Below are positions 25,678 to 33,674 of a stretch of DNA of 64,000 nt, in pieces. The translations under genes were made by a program, and so were the position numbers. Under the pieces are notes generated by a model that was given only the letters and a program-made list of their open reading frames with translations, had not been told where the DNA came from and made no database searches. The stretch's first letter is position 1. Each line of letters starts with the position of its first letter. Source of the stretch: Nocardioides luteus (GTDB lineage Bacteria > Actinomycetota > Actinomycetes > Propionibacteriales > Nocardioidaceae); the NCBI RefSeq assembly GCF_014648595.1, contig NZ_BMRK01000007.1:107566-171565 (forward strand), in the 5' to 3' direction.

Positions 25678-25736
25678 CAGAGTGGGCGAAAGTGGCAGGT
25701 CGGACTGCGGTCCGGCTGCCACTTTCGCCCACTCTG
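25678..25736. repeat. Long hairpin, left copy flanking the AbiEi-like gene
   Basis: CAGAGTGGGCGAAAGTGGCAG (25678-25698) is perfectly complementary to 25716-25736, with an inner GGAC/GTCC pair. Its central 53 bases (25681-25733) match the right copy at 26739-26791 at 51 of 53 positions and in the same orientation. It lies between the tmsB stop and the AbiEi-like stop and probably terminates both. Confidence 0.9.
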
Positions 25737-25737
25737 T

Positions 25738-26688
25738 TCAGAGGTCGGGCAGCCGCCAGGTCGCTCGCATGCTCGCTGTCCCGGGCTTGGAGAAGAGCGA
25801 CGCCTCCAGGAGCCCCCACCATGGCCGGATGTCGTCGACGGAGAGGTCGCGGCCGAGAGCGTCCGTCGCCGTGCGGAGGATCAGCCAGCTGTCGTGGATG
25901 ACTTGGCTCGCGACCCATCCGTGGCGTACGTAACCGGACTTGGCGAGCGCTGCGTCCCGGCCCCGGTCGCGGCGGTACTGCCCACGCTCGCGGTGCTGTG
26001 CACCGTCGTACTCCTGCAGGGTCCTGGTCCCGGTGACCAGCAGATCCGCCCGCCCGATGAAGACGCCGTGGGCATCTCGGAGGTCCACCTGTGGCTCCAC
26101 CTCGACCCCGCACGCGGTGTGCAGGATTCGCAGGAGGGACTCCCACGCGGACTCGGCCCGTCCGTCGCACCAGCGCAGCGCATCGCTCAGACGGCGGGAG
26201 CCGGGCCGTCCTGAGGTTGCGACGTCCTCGAGGTCGGCGAGCGTGCACTTTTTCAGGTGGAGAGCACTGTCGAGCAGCACGACCAAGTCGAGCACGCCGA
26301 GGTCGCGGGCGCATGCCAACGCTGCTTCGGCGACCGGCGCGACCCGCAGGTCATCGAGCAGGACCGCCGCCGGCGGCTGTGGGTGCCGGCTGACCCGCAG
26401 CTCGGGTCGGCGGATCCGCCGCGACGACTCATGCACCGCCACGAAGGTCGGCAGGTCGTCGGGCGGCGGTGGCAACCAGAGCCCGCGGAGCCGCATCGCG
26501 GTCAGACCTGTGAACACGGTCGAGTCGGGCAGGACCTCCGCCCAGGCCGCCAGCCCTGCTCGCCAGCGGGCGTCACCATCGAGCCCACTCGGGACGTACA
26601 CGCCGTTGCCGATCCGCTCCCACCGCGGACCGCGACGCCGCGGCTGACGCTGTCGGCGTTGGCGACGAGGTGCGGTGGCGGTGTCCAT
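25738..26688 (-). CDS. AbiEi/DUF559-type protein (PD-(D/E)xK-like)
   Basis: A 316-residue protein with a basic N-terminus, an AbiEi-antitoxin-like region (about residues 25-150), and a C-terminal Vsr/DUF559-like nuclease fold. The nuclease-like pattern is SAWESLLRIL, GRADLLVTGT, then LQEYDGAQHRERG, whose D and ExD spacing fits PD-(D/E)xK enzymes. Actinobacteria often carry several such genes without an AbiEii toxin partner, and none is adjacent here. The gene is bracketed by two near-identical 53-bp hairpin repeats, suggesting it arrived as a cassette. Role in defence is inferred only. Confidence 0.7.
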   Translation of the reverse strand: MDTATAPRRQRRQRQPRRRGPRWERIGNGVYVPSGLDGDARWRAGLAAWAEVLPDSTVFTGLTAMRLRGLWLPPPPDDLPTFVAVHESSRRIRRPELRVSRHPQPPAAVLLDDLRVAPVAEAALACARDLGVLDLVVLLDSALHLKKCTLADLEDVATSGRPGSRRLSDALRWCDGRAESAWESLLRILHTACGVEVEPQVDLRDAHGVFIGRADLLVTGTRTLQEYDGAQHRERGQYRRDRGRDAALAKSGYVRHGWVASQVIHDSWLILRTATDALGRDLSVDDIRPWWGLLEASLFSKPGTASMRATWRLPDL

Positions 26689-26738
26689 GTGCTCAGCATC
26701 GCGGCGACCACCGACATACCAGCCGAACCATCCACACG

Positions 26739-26791
26739 AGTGGGCGAAAGCGGCAGGTCGGACGGCGGTCCGGCTGCCACTTTCGCCCACT
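26739..26791. repeat. Long hairpin, right copy flanking the AbiEi-like gene
   Basis: This is a 53-bp copy of the left hairpin (25681-25733) in direct orientation with two substitutions. Its arms AGTGGGCGAAAGCGGCAG and CTGCCACTTTCGCCCACT pair with one G-T mismatch. It lies between the AbiEi-like promoter and the VOC-protein stop and can act as that gene's terminator. Confidence 0.9.
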
Positions 26792-26796
26792 TGCCG

Positions 26797-27138
26797 TCAG
26801 GCCGCAGCAGGGCCGCCGCCGATGCCGATCTCGTTGCCGTCCGGGTCGCGGAAGAGGGTCTTGCGGACCCCGTTGTCGTACGTCTCCTCCGACTCCGGCA
26901 GCAGGCCGCGGTCGGCGACGGCGGCGAGGTGGGTGTCGAGATCGTCGACGAAGAGGGTCACGAACCCGTGGCCGGCGATCGACGGCTTCTGCTCGATGTA
27001 GACGTAGCGGTGCTCGTCGGCCTCGAAGACCGCCTCGACCTCGTTCGGGTGGAACGGTGCCACACCGAACAGCTGCTCGTACCAGGGCACGGAGGCGGCG
27101 ATGCTCGTCACCGGGAGCCCGGCGAAGAGGTCGGCCAT
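26797..27138 (-). CDS. VOC (glyoxalase/bleomycin resistance) family protein
   Basis: A 113-residue single VOC domain: VTSIAASVPWYEQLFGVAPF, then VFVDDLDTHLAAVADRG-like helices, and KTLFRDPDGNEIGIGG with the metal-binding Glu near the end. It could be a dioxygenase, isomerase or binding protein; substrate unknown. The start overlaps the stop of the upstream flavin-binding-fold gene (TGATG), so they are co-translated. Confidence 0.82.
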   Translation of the reverse strand: MADLFAGLPVTSIAASVPWYEQLFGVAPFHPNEVEAVFEADEHRYVYIEQKPSIAGHGFVTLFVDDLDTHLAAVADRGLLPESEETYDNGVRKTLFRDPDGNEIGIGGGPAAA

Positions 27139-27674
27139 CAGAACCTCCAGCGGGTGGCGCCGTAGGGCTCGACGCACTGGACCGCGTGGGCGGAGGTGGC
27201 CTCGAGGCGGTGGACGTGCCACGGCGGGGGACCGGCGGTCTGGGCGTTGAAGGACGCGGTCACCGCGTCGCGGGACTGGTCGACCTCGGCGGGCCAGCCC
27301 TCGTTCGCGCGGTAGCGCGCCGCCACCTGGGCGAGCTGGTCGCCCAGCACGCGGGTCGCGTGCCCCTCCACGACGAGGTCGAACTCGCGCACCGTGAGCG
27401 AGACGGCACAACGGGGGTCGCGGGCCAGGTTGCGGCCGCGACGGGTCTGCGGACCGGTGACGAAGTGGAACGCACCGTCGAACCAGATCGCGCCGACCGC
27501 GTTGACGTGCGGCCCGCCGTCGGCGTTGATGGTGCTCACCCAGGTCGTGTAACGCCCGGGCTCGCCCTCCTGCGACCCCGGACCCTGGTTGAACCCGGCC
27601 TCGAGCCGCGTGGTCACCTCCTCCCAGGACATGGTCGGGGCGTCGTGCATCTCGGCGAGGTTGTAGGTCTTCAT
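27138..27674 (-). CDS. Pyridoxamine 5'-phosphate oxidase-fold protein
   Basis: A 178-residue split-barrel flavin-binding protein. TTWVSTINADGGPHVNAVGAIWFDGAFHFVTGP is followed by NLARDPRCAVSLTVREFDLVVEG, the usual strand order of FMN/F420-binding PPOX-type enzymes. The start ATG has GAAGGAGA seven bases upstream. It forms a two-gene unit with the VOC protein and diverges from the siderophore-interacting gene. Substrate unknown. Confidence 0.82.
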   Translation of the reverse strand: MKTYNLAEMHDAPTMSWEEVTTRLEAGFNQGPGSQEGEPGRYTTWVSTINADGGPHVNAVGAIWFDGAFHFVTGPQTRRGRNLARDPRCAVSLTVREFDLVVEGHATRVLGDQLAQVAARYRANEGWPAEVDQSRDAVTASFNAQTAGPPPWHVHRLEATSAHAVQCVEPYGATRWRF

Positions 27675-27787
27675 GAGGTGTCTCCTTCGACTGAACAGGA
27701 CTATCCACCTGCTCCACGAACGAGTCACGCCCAATTCGACAGTCGCTGATGCGGGTGGGGGAGCCCGGCGCGGATAACCTTGGGGCG

Positions 27788-28567
27788 ATGAGTGTCAAGG
27801 CCCAGCAGTACGCCGCGGAGGTGCTGCGGCGCGAGCAGATCACGCCCCACCTCGTACGCATCGTGCTCGGCGGCCCCGGGCTGGCCGGGTTCGAGTCGAC
27901 CGGGATCCCCGACGAGTGGGTCGGGCTGATCGTGCCGGGACAGTTCCAGTCGCGCTACTACACGGTGCGTTCCTGGCGAGATGGCGAGCTGACCCTCGAC
28001 GTGGTCGTCCACGACGTCGGGCTGGTCACCGAGTGGGCCACTCGCCTCGACCCGGTCGGTCAGACCGTGACCATCACCGAGCCCAAGGGCTCCTACGCCG
28101 CCCCCGAGGGTGCGCAGTGGCTGCTGCTGGTCGGCGACCTGACCGCGATGCCGGCGATGGCGCGGATCGCCGAGACCACCTCGCTGCCGACCCGGATCTG
28201 GGCGGAGACCCCCGACGACCTGCCCGGATACCTCCCCGACTCGGTCGAGGTGACCTGGTCGGCGCCGCCGTCGGAGACCACCTCCGACCTGGCCGCGGCC
28301 GTGGAGAAGATCGAGTGGCCCGAGGGCGACGGCTACTTCTGGATGGCCGGGGAGTCCAGCCAGATGCGGGCGATCCGCAAGCATCTGATGCGCGAGCGGA
28401 AGCTCGACTCCCACGCCTACGACGTGATGGGCTACTGGCGCGGAGGCGGCCAGAAGCGGCAGCCGCGCGCGGTCGACCCGGGACCGGTGTGGCGTGAGGG
28501 CAAGGCCCAGGGGCTCACCGACGAGCAGATCTGGCAGCGATACGACGAGCAGCAGGAGCAGCAGTGA
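27788..28567 (+). CDS. Siderophore-interacting protein (ferric-siderophore reductase)
   Basis: A 259-residue ViuB/YqjH-type flavoprotein. The FAD-binding barrel includes SRYYTVRSWRDGELTLDVVVHD. The C-terminal NAD(P)H domain includes LLLVGDLTAMPAMARI and ends with FWMAGESSQMRAIRKHL and YDVMGYWRGG. It would reduce ferric siderophores in the cytoplasm. The ATG follows TAACCT by seven bases (leaderless pattern). No IdeR box is seen within about 60 bases upstream. The stop overlaps the era start (GTGA). Confidence 0.88.
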   Translation: MSVKAQQYAAEVLRREQITPHLVRIVLGGPGLAGFESTGIPDEWVGLIVPGQFQSRYYTVRSWRDGELTLDVVVHDVGLVTEWATRLDPVGQTVTITEPKGSYAAPEGAQWLLLVGDLTAMPAMARIAETTSLPTRIWAETPDDLPGYLPDSVEVTWSAPPSETTSDLAAAVEKIEWPEGDGYFWMAGESSQMRAIRKHLMRERKLDSHAYDVMGYWRGGGQKRQPRAVDPGPVWREGKAQGLTDEQIWQRYDEQQEQQ

Positions 28568-29523
28568 CCGAGCCGGAGATCCAGCCAAGCCCGGCTCCGC
28601 CAGCACAGGAGTTCCGGAGCGGCTTCGTGTCGTTCGTCGGACGTCCTAACGCCGGCAAGTCGACCCTCACCAACGCGCTGGTCGGCACCAAGGTGGCGAT
28701 CACCTCCGACAAGCCGCAGACCACCCGCACCGTGGTCAAGGGCATCGTGCACCGCCCCGACGGCCAGCTGATCCTGGTCGACACCCCGGGCATCCACCGG
28801 CCGCGCACGCTCCTCGGCGAGCGTCTCAACGACCTCGTCGAGGCGACCTGGACCGAGGTCGACGTGGTCGCGATCTGCTTCCCGTGCAACGAGAAGATCG
28901 GTCCCGGCGACCGTCGCATCGCGGAGAACGCCAACAAGCTCAAGAAGGGCATCAAGCGGGTCGCGGTCGCGACGAAGACCGACCTCGCCACTCCTGAGCA
29001 GATCGGCGAGCACCTGATGTCGATCCAGACCCTCGGCGCCGAGCTCGGCATCGAGTGGGCCGAGATCGTGCCGGTCTCCAGCGTCGGCGACGACCAGGTC
29101 GACCTCCTCGCCGAGCTGCTGATCAACCTCCTCCCTGAGGGCCCGCCGCTCTACCCCGACGGCGAGCTCACCGACTCTCCCGAGGAGATCATCGTCGCCG
29201 AGCTCATCCGCGAGGCAGCCCTGGAGGGCGTACGCGACGAGCTCCCGCACTCCATCGCGGTCGTCGTCGAGGAGATGCGCCTGCGTGAGGACCGGCCGGA
29301 GAACAAGCCGCTCATGGACGTGCACGCCTTCCTCTACGTCGAGCGCGACTCCCAGAAGGGGATCGTGATCGGCCACCGGGGCGCGCGGCTCAAGGACGTC
29401 GGTCAGCGCGCGCGGCTGCAGATCAAGGAGCTGCTCGGGATGCCGGTCTATCTCGACCTGCACGTCAAGATCGCCAAGGACTGGCAGCGGGATCCGCGGC
29501 AGCTGCGGAAGCTGGGGTTCTAA
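28564..29523 (+). CDS. era: GTPase Era
   Basis: A 319-residue GTPase with G1 GRPNAGKST, G2 TT in KPQTTRT, G3 DTPGIHRP, G4 TKTD and a C-terminal KH domain (IVIGHRGARLKDVGQRARLQI). It binds the 3' end of 16S rRNA during 30S assembly. The GTG start overlaps the stop of the siderophore-interacting gene. In mycobacteria era follows the deaminase-like gene directly; here about 6 kb of accessory genes separate them. Confidence 0.97.
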   Translation: MTEPEIQPSPAPPAQEFRSGFVSFVGRPNAGKSTLTNALVGTKVAITSDKPQTTRTVVKGIVHRPDGQLILVDTPGIHRPRTLLGERLNDLVEATWTEVDVVAICFPCNEKIGPGDRRIAENANKLKKGIKRVAVATKTDLATPEQIGEHLMSIQTLGAELGIEWAEIVPVSSVGDDQVDLLAELLINLLPEGPPLYPDGELTDSPEEIIVAELIREAALEGVRDELPHSIAVVVEEMRLREDRPENKPLMDVHAFLYVERDSQKGIVIGHRGARLKDVGQRARLQIKELLGMPVYLDLHVKIAKDWQRDPRQLRKLGF

Positions 29524-29605
29524 TTGCTGCTTCGCGCTCGCTTGCGCGTAGCTTCTTCCCGCTTCCGCGTGCCTTTCTGAGGTATTTCGGCTTACGTCGG
29601 GTTTC

Positions 29606-29662
29606 GCCGAGTCGGCGCAAGCCGGTCCTCACTGCGTTCCGGTCCGTTTGCGCCGACTCGGC
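29606..29662. repeat. Dispersed palindromic element, copy 1
   Basis: Perfect 15-bp inverted arms GCCGAGTCGGCGCAA (29606-29620) and TTGCGCCGACTCGGC (29648-29662) enclose a 27-base core. The reverse complement of this core matches the core edges of the copy at 37854-37988. It lies between era and the convergent lipoprotein operon and could act as a terminator. The rest of 29524-29695 is GC-rich with no gene. Confidence 0.88.
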
Positions 29663-29668
29663 TCTTAT

Positions 29669-29714
29669 CTGCTGGGCCCGCGGCCTTCGCTTCGCTCAGG
29701 CCGGGGCCCAGCAG
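29669..29714. terminator. GC-rich hairpin at the lipoprotein gene end
   Basis: CTGCTGGGCCC (29669-29679) pairs with GGGCCCAGCAG (29704-29714). The right arm lies in the last codons of the convergent minus-strand gene. Confidence 0.5.
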
Positions 29715-30526
29715 ATGCCGTAGTTCTGGCCGTTCTCCCACTGCTCAGAGCTGGGGAACTCCCACGACCACTCGTACTTGAGCGGGTCGTCGGCGACCTC
29801 GGCGGCGGCGGCCTTGCAGTCCTCGGCGCCGGCGCTGTTGACCTTGGACTCGCCGGGGTACTTCCCGGAGCCGAGGTCGATCACCGAGAGCGCGCGCCAG
29901 GAGTGCTTGAGCGAGCAGGGGACGCGCTTGAAGGAGTCGGACTTCGGGGAGGCGGTGCCGCACATCCGGAACGGCTCGGCGGACTTGGAGTCGCCCAGGA
30001 CGCCCTTCATGTTGCCCTTGAGGGTCATCAGCGCCTTGGGGCCGGCGATGCCGATGACGTCGCAGCGGAACCAGTTGGCACCCGCCTCGGACTCCTTGAT
30101 GGTCGGCGTGAACCAGACCGGGCGGAGCATCGAGAGGCGCAGGTCGTCGGTGTTGCCGCCGAGATACCTGGTGACCTTCTTCGGGCAGGCGGCCGCCACC
30201 TGGGCTGCGACCTGGTCGGAGTCGACGGCGACGAGATGGCCGTCGACGACGTTCTTCAGCCGGCCCACGGCGTAGGTCTGGGTGGTGTGCTTGCCCTTGC
30301 AATTGACCGCGTCGCCACCGGCGGTCGGGGCCAGCGCCTCGTCGTAGCTCAGGTTGTAGCAGGCGCCCTCCTTGGGGGAGGGGGCCGGCGACGCGGAGGC
30401 CGACGGGGGCGCGGCGGACTTCGACGGCTTGCTCTCGGGCTCGCCACCGCCGCAGCCGGCGAGGGCCATGGAGCCGGCGAGGGCGAGCGCCCCGCACAGC
30501 CTCAGCTTCAGCTTGTTCGCACCCAT
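29696..30526 (-). CDS. Septum-formation family lipoprotein 1
   Basis: A 276-residue lipoprotein precursor with lipobox MALAGC (Cys near residue 23) and a Ser/Pro/Ala-rich spacer. The extracellular domain has spaced cysteines (GACYNLSYDEAL, AVNCKGKHTTQTY, NWFRCDVIG, FRMCGT, RVPCSLKHSWRA, ending YGICWAP). The pattern matches the actinobacterial Septum_form domain. It is probably surface-anchored and linked to division or envelope assembly. It follows its paralogue after two bases. The ATG at 30526 is the only start giving a clean signal peptide. Confidence 0.75.
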   Translation of the reverse strand: MGANKLKLRLCGALALAGSMALAGCGGGEPESKPSKSAAPPSASASPAPSPKEGACYNLSYDEALAPTAGGDAVNCKGKHTTQTYAVGRLKNVVDGHLVAVDSDQVAAQVAAACPKKVTRYLGGNTDDLRLSMLRPVWFTPTIKESEAGANWFRCDVIGIAGPKALMTLKGNMKGVLGDSKSAEPFRMCGTASPKSDSFKRVPCSLKHSWRALSVIDLGSGKYPGESKVNSAGAEDCKAAAAEVADDPLKYEWSWEFPSSEQWENGQNYGICWAPA

Positions 30527-30528
30527 GC

Positions 30529-31362
30529 TCACTCCTCGGTCACGGCCCAGCAGACGGCCCAGCGGTTGCCGGCCTTCCACTCCTTCTCTCCAAACCATGT
30601 GTACCCGTACTCGAAGCTCTCCGGGTAACCCAGCCAGGCGCTCACCGAGCCACGGCAGAACTGCGACGCCTTCTTCTTCGACTCTGCCACACCGAGGAAC
30701 TTGGTGCCCGGCTCGCCGAGCTTGATGGTCGTCACCGCACGCATCTTGTGATCCTCGGAGCAGGGCACCTTCGGCGAGTCGACGGTCTTGCCCTTCGCAC
30801 ACACCATCCAGCGGTCCTCGATGTCCTCGACCTTCTTCACCTTGAGCAGGTTGCGGGTCGTGGTGGGCAGGTCGACGTACTCGGCGCCCTGCTGGCCGCC
30901 GCCGACCACGTCGCAGCGGATCCAGCGCGCGCCCTCCTCCCAGGCCTTCTCCGACGGGCCGAAGTAGACGTGGGAGAGCATCGAGCGCATGAGCAGGCTC
31001 TGGTCGGAGCCGACGTACTTCTCCAGCAGCTTGCGGCACTGGCTGAAGGCCCACTCGTTGACCTTCTCGTCGCCGTACTCGGCGTCCTCGAACTCGTCGG
31101 GGAGCGGACCGGCGCCGAAGGTCTCGGCGTTGTGGGGCTCGTCGCACGCCACGTACTCGTCGAAGTTGTAGGCCTTGGCGACGTCCTCGTGGGTGAGGTT
31201 GCGGCACTTGCCGACCTCGGGCAGCGCCGTCGAGTCCACCTGCTTCGGGTCCTCGCCCTCGGCGGCCGCCCGGTCGCCGCCGCACCCGCTGAGCGCGAGG
31301 GCGGCGAGCACCACGAGCAGGAGGGAGAGAGACGTCGTACGTCTAGGGGTATGGCCGATCAC
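30529..31362 (-). CDS. Septum-formation family lipoprotein 2
   Basis: A 277-residue paralogue with lipobox LALSGC and the same extracellular pattern: GKCRNLTHEDV, EYVACDEPHNAETF, ARWIRCDVVG, MVCAKG, KVPCSEDHKMRA, then NRWAVCWAV. It is most similar to the outer domain of the Ser/Thr kinase at 40428-42152. The GTG start follows TAGAGT by eight bases, indicating a leaderless promoter for the two-gene operon. Confidence 0.75.
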   Translation of the reverse strand: MIGHTPRRTTSLSLLLVVLAALALSGCGGDRAAAEGEDPKQVDSTALPEVGKCRNLTHEDVAKAYNFDEYVACDEPHNAETFGAGPLPDEFEDAEYGDEKVNEWAFSQCRKLLEKYVGSDQSLLMRSMLSHVYFGPSEKAWEEGARWIRCDVVGGGQQGAEYVDLPTTTRNLLKVKKVEDIEDRWMVCAKGKTVDSPKVPCSEDHKMRAVTTIKLGEPGTKFLGVAESKKKASQFCRGSVSAWLGYPESFEYGYTWFGEKEWKAGNRWAVCWAVTEE

Positions 31363-31409
31363 GGGGGTCGACTCTACTGGCGGACCCTCGGGTGAGCCGA
31401 AAGCAAAGA

Positions 31410-31898
31410 TCAGTCGAGGACGGCCGCCAGCGTCGCTCCCAGCTCGTAGGCAGCCTCGGTGTGGGGGTCCTCGACGTCACCCAGCACGTCGAGGACGTCG
31501 AAGGACTGCGACCAGCCCAGCGCACCGACGATCGACTGCACCGAGCGGATCGCGCCGGTGGTGTCGTAGCGGCCGTGCACGTAGAGGCCATAGGGCCGCT
31601 TGGCGGTCGCCCCTGCGGACTCTCCTGCGCCACCGGAAGGATCGAGGGCACCGCCCACTGCCAGGAAGGTCGAGTCGAAGAAGTGCTTGAGCGCGCCCGA
31701 CATGTAGCCGAAGTTGGCGCTCGTGCCGAGCACGTAGCCGTCGGCCCCCAGTACGTCCTCGGCCGTCGCCTCCAGCGCAGGGCGGACGACGACCTCGACA
31801 CCGTCGAGCTCGGGATCGTTGGCCCCCGACACGACCGCGTCGGTCAGCCGTTGCAGGGACCGGGTAGGGGAGTGATGGACGATCAGCAGCCTGGCCAT
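31410..31898 (-). CDS. Flavodoxin-like NAD(P)H reductase
   Basis: A 162-residue flavodoxin-fold protein: LLIVHHSPTRSLQRLTDAV (FMN phosphate loop region), ADGYVLGTSANFGYMSGALKHFFDST, and KRPYGLYVHGRYDTTGA. It probably binds FMN and transfers electrons to an unknown acceptor. The ATG lies two bases after the response-regulator stop, so it ends the two-component/ABC operon. Confidence 0.78.
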   Translation of the reverse strand: MARLLIVHHSPTRSLQRLTDAVVSGANDPELDGVEVVVRPALEATAEDVLGADGYVLGTSANFGYMSGALKHFFDSTFLAVGGALDPSGGAGESAGATAKRPYGLYVHGRYDTTGAIRSVQSIVGALGWSQSFDVLDVLGDVEDPHTEAAYELGATLAAVLD

Positions 31899-31900
31899 GG

Positions 31901-32509
31901 TCACAGCCAACCAAAGTTGTCGGCGGTGAGCACGGCCTCGGTGCGGTTGGCCGCGCCGGTCTTGCCGATCGCGGCGGAGAGATGGTTGCGCACCGTGCCC
32001 TCGGAGAGGAAGAGCCGGGCGGCGATCGCGGAGACCGGCGAGCCGTCGCGGGCGGCGCGCAGCACCTCGGTCTCGCGTTGGCTCAGCGGGGACTCGCCGG
32101 CGACCAGCGAGTCGGCGGCGAGCTGCGGGTCGACGACGCGAAGTCCTTGGTGGACACGGCGCACGGCGTCGGCGAGCTGGGCGGCCGGGGTGTCCTTGAC
32201 GACGAAGCCGGAGGCACCGGCCTGCAGCGCGCGGCGCAGGTAGCCCGGGCGGCCGAAGGTGGTCACGATCAGCACCCGGGTCTGCGGAGCGGTGCGCCGC
32301 ACCTCGGCGGTCGCCTCGATACCGTCGAGCCCGGGCATCTCCACGTCGAGCAGCGCCACGTCGGGACGGTGATCGAGCACCGCAGTCACGACGTCGGCGC
32401 CGCTGCCGGCCTCGGCGACGACCTCCAGGTCCGGCTCGAGGCCCAGCAGTGCCGAGAGGGCGCCGCGGACGAGCGCCTGGTCGTCGGCGAGCAGCAGCCT
32501 GATCGTCAC
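31901..32509 (-). CDS. NarL/FixJ-type response regulator
   Basis: A 202-residue regulator. The receiver domain has LLLADDQ, the phosphoacceptor in VALLDVEMPGLDG and Lys in VVKDTPA. The LuxR-type HTH is SQRETEVLRAARDG followed by LFLSEGTVRNHLSAAIGKT. The GTG overlaps the kinase stop (GTGA). It probably regulates the adjacent ABC exporter. Confidence 0.93.
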   Translation of the reverse strand: MTIRLLLADDQALVRGALSALLGLEPDLEVVAEAGSGADVVTAVLDHRPDVALLDVEMPGLDGIEATAEVRRTAPQTRVLIVTTFGRPGYLRRALQAGASGFVVKDTPAAQLADAVRRVHQGLRVVDPQLAADSLVAGESPLSQRETEVLRAARDGSPVSAIAARLFLSEGTVRNHLSAAIGKTGAANRTEAVLTADNFGWL

Positions 32510-33660
32510 GAGGAGACCTTCCTCTCGGCAGCGGCGAGATCGGCGGTCATGACCAGGTCGAAGCCCGAGGACGTACGCGTGGTGAGCACCGCGCCCATCG
32601 CCTCGGCCCGCTCGCGCAGGCCGGCAAGCCCGGACCCCGCGCGGGCGTCGCCGGCGCCGTGGCCGTCGTCGTGGACGGTCACCGACGTCGGGGTGAGCGT
32701 GATCTCGCACCGCAGCGCGCCGGAGTGGCGGATCACGTTGGTGACGCCCTCACGGATGGTCCAGGCGAAGAGCTCGCGCAGCCCCGACGGCACCTCGTCG
32801 GCCGACTGCGGCAGCACCGGCTCGATGCCGGCCGCCTCCAGTGCGGCCCGGGCCCGGGCGAGCTCTCCGGGGAGCGTCAGCTCGCGATAGCCCTCCACCG
32901 CGCGGCGTACGTCGGCGAGCGCGTCGCGGGAGAGCCGCTCCAGGTCGGCGAGCTCCGCCTTGGCCCGCTCGGGTGCGGTGTCGACCAGCCGCTGGGCCAG
33001 CTCTGCCTTGACGGTGATGACCGTCAGCGAGTGGCCGAGGATGTCGTGCAGGTCGCGGGCGAACCGGTTGCGCTCGTCGGCGAGCGCCAGCCGGGTGTTC
33101 TCGTGCTGGGCGCTGAGGAGGGCGATGTTGCGCTGGATCACCGAACGGACGCCGAACATGGCCGCCGACGCGGCGCAGACGCCGAACGCGGTGCCGATCT
33201 GGGAGCCCCATCCCGGCACCAGGCCGGTGCACGCGACGCCGACCGCGATGCAGACGATCGGGACGAGCACGATGCGGGGCGGCAGCGTCATCACGCAGGC
33301 GACCGCGAGGTAGACCAGGCTCGCCATCCCCACCTCGCCGAGCGTGCCGATCATGACCGAGGCCAGCACGCCCAGCGCGGCGAGATAGGGCGCGACGAGC
33401 TGCGGCGGAGGCTGCTGGACGACCCGGAACAGACGGCGCGCGCGCATCCAGATCAGCATGTAGACGGCGGCGAAGACGATCGTTGCCGCGAACCCGAGGA
33501 CACCCTCGGGTGTGTCGCGGGCGAGCCACCCCGCGTGCAGCGGGTTGAGCAGGAAGAAGAGCCAGAAGAAGGCGAAGCCGGGCCCGAGGATCGCCCATCG
33601 GGCGCTTCCTCGGGCAGGCTCGGAGCCGGGCGCGAGGCCCGGCTCCTGGCTGGTGTTCAT
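32506..33660 (-). CDS. NarL-system sensor histidine kinase
   Basis: A 384-residue kinase with about five to six membrane segments in the first ~165 residues and a dimerisation/phosphoacceptor helix FARDLHDILGHSLTVIT (HisKA_3). The ATPase domain has a recognisable N-box (REGVTNVIRHSG) and G1 (DDGHGAGDARAGSGLAGL). The absence of a large outer domain suggests sensing within the membrane, common for kinases paired with ABC exporters. ATG 33660 was chosen; GTG 33669 is in frame. It lies 14 bases after the permease stop. Confidence 0.9.
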   Translation of the reverse strand: MNTSQEPGLAPGSEPARGSARWAILGPGFAFFWLFFLLNPLHAGWLARDTPEGVLGFAATIVFAAVYMLIWMRARRLFRVVQQPPPQLVAPYLAALGVLASVMIGTLGEVGMASLVYLAVACVMTLPPRIVLVPIVCIAVGVACTGLVPGWGSQIGTAFGVCAASAAMFGVRSVIQRNIALLSAQHENTRLALADERNRFARDLHDILGHSLTVITVKAELAQRLVDTAPERAKAELADLERLSRDALADVRRAVEGYRELTLPGELARARAALEAAGIEPVLPQSADEVPSGLRELFAWTIREGVTNVIRHSGALRCEITLTPTSVTVHDDGHGAGDARAGSGLAGLRERAEAMGAVLTTRTSSGFDLVMTADLAAAERKVSS

Positions 33661-33674
33661 GTAGGACACGTTAG

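Noticed and set aside
25738-26688. Complete AbiE toxin-antitoxin system
   Set aside because: No AbiEii nucleotidyltransferase toxin gene is adjacent; the GrpB-family gene 29 kb away is unrelated in context.
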